From Nanoarchaeota archaeon (GTDB taxonomy: Archaea > EX4484-52 > LFW-46): a DNA stretch of 13,605 bases. The notes under the pieces were generated by a model. It did not search any database. It had not been told where the DNA came from and worked only from the letters and a program-made list of their open reading frames with translations. Both the position numbers and the translations under genes were made by a program. Of this stretch, positions 12,721 through 13,605 are shown in pieces (position 1 is the stretch's first letter; each line of letters starts with the position of its first letter). The stretch spans positions 1 to 13,605 of the forward strand of contig JAHILE010000001.1 in NCBI GenBank assembly GCA_018897155.1, read 5' to 3'.

Positions 12721-13605
12721 ACAGCCAACTCCCCCTTGAAAGCTTTCTGCATAAGCGCGTTGAAAAGATCGTCAATTCGCCCTTTTGACTGCTTTTGATG
12801 CTCTTTTATTTGCTCAACCCGCTCAACAATTGCGGCGAATTTTTGCTGAAGTTCGATAGGTGGAAATAAAATCTCAATATTTTCAATTTGTTTTGAACTA
12901 ACATTTGGTTGCAGAGAAGTAGAACAAAACTTATCAACTTCTTTTAAAAAAAACTCAGTAAGACAGAAATGCTTTAGATAAGTGGGATTCAATTCTTTGG
13001 AGTTGATTACAAAACGTCCAACTCTTTGATTTAATAAAGCCGGTAAGTCATTTTCAATTATCGCTATAATTTTAACTGTACTTAGCGATTTAATGATCGG
13101 ACGAGTCATTGCCATAACAATATCGCCGGGTTTTAAAAGAAACTCAGGATATTTCACATTATATCCCTCAGGGACATATGTTATATCATCCCAGTTTACA
13201 AAACCATAATGAACATTCGTTATTTTAACTAATTTAATTCCAGCGTCTCGATAATCTTTACTTTTAAATGCAAAACCGCCTTGAAACTTTGCACCTCGCG
13301 ATATTTTTTCTTTTGTAAATTTCTTATTATTTGTGATGGGGTCCCCAAACATCTCCATAAAAACGCTTTTCAAGAAATCCTTTGTCAGTTCATCGGCTTC
13401 TTTGCGCCATTCCTTTGCTTTCTCTGCTTTCTCCAAGATGGAGACGATTTTTTGCTGGGTGGGAAGTGGTGGGAGAGGGATTTTAATATGTTGATAGTTA
13501 GATAAATAATACCTTTTATGTGTGGTGGAATCAACATTTATTGTTTGCATCAGCCAGAAAACAAACTTTAAATCAATATCTTTAGTTTTGGGAGTTAACA
13601 ATTTC
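12717..13605 (-). CDS. hsdS: Type I RM specificity subunit HsdS, 5' end beyond window
   Basis: At least 296 codons, with the frame open through the window edge; a TTG at 13601 is not a convincing start. Visible parts in order: the end of target-recognition domain 1 (QHIKIPLPPLPTQQKIVSIL), the central conserved coiled coil (EKAEKAKEWRKEADELTKDFL, then MFGDP), target-recognition domain 2 (about 95-250, GGFAFKSKDY...RPIIKSLSTVK...NQRVGRFV), PPIELQQKFAAIVERVEQI and the terminal coil ending NALMQKAFKGELAV. HsdS chooses the DNA sequence through its two recognition domains and holds two HsdM. It stands upstream of hsdM, with two other genes between. Confidence 0.93.
   Translation of the reverse strand, partial: KLLTPKTKDIDLKFVFWLMQTINVDSTTHKRYYLSNYQHIKIPLPPLPTQQKIVSILEKAEKAKEWRKEADELTKDFLKSVFMEMFGDPITNNKKFTKEKISRGAKFQGGFAFKSKDYRDAGIKLVKITNVHYGFVNWDDITYVPEGYNVKYPEFLLKPGDIVMAMTRPIIKSLSTVKIIAIIENDLPALLNQRVGRFVINSKELNPTYLKHFCLTEFFLKEVDKFCSTSLQPNVSSKQIENIEILFPPIELQQKFAAIVERVEQIKEHQKQSKGRIDDLFNALMQKAFKGELAV

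Noticed and set aside
1-13605. CRISPR arrays, tRNA or rRNA genes
   Set aside because: No regularly spaced repeats, cloverleaf-like or rRNA-like stretches were seen by eye on either strand.

Overview
The window looks archaeal. Single genes and first genes carry a TTTAAA/TATATA-type box centred about 26-34 bases before the ATG, often with no Shine-Dalgarno site, so they are probably leaderless or nearly so. Genes inside the operon (hsdM, the Bro-N gene) carry good GAGGT sites. The DNA is AT-rich. A small-genome lineage such as a DPANN archaeon is plausible, but nothing here fixes the taxon.

Left part (1-2508): damaged DNA. The edge cuts the start of an IS5-like transposase whose start codon and ribosome site lie in a perfect hairpin. 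Next comes a gene of unknown function split by a 1279-bp IS630-family element (896-2174). The element has 10-bp terminal repeats, a TA duplication and a transposase in two frames joined at a T6A7 slip site. Removing the element rejoins the host gene in frame. A 40-residue fossil of a NuoB/hydrogenase-small-subunit protein follows on the minus strand.

Centre (2501-6719): an apparent inorganic-carbon cluster. An LCIB-type carbonic anhydrase homologue is divergent from a classical beta carbonic anhydrase. After the latter, facing it, is a DUF4239 (bestrophin-like) membrane protein. Then come the membrane protease HtpX and an unknown 218-aa protein. In algae, LCIB proteins and bestrophin-like channels work together in CO2 concentration, so this trio is the most interesting functional lead.

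Right part (6720-13605): an accessory island. It holds an unknown 125-aa protein, a hicB-hicA toxin-antitoxin pair, an AAA_14/DUF4143 ATPase, and a type I restriction-modification operon. The operon reads (minus strand) hsdS (cut by the edge), a 213-aa helical protein, a Bro-N protein, hsdM; hsdR is not in view. A family of same-orientation intergenic repeats, two clear copies (8192-8245, 9661-9727) and two weak ones, falls between these modules. It may mark cassette boundaries.
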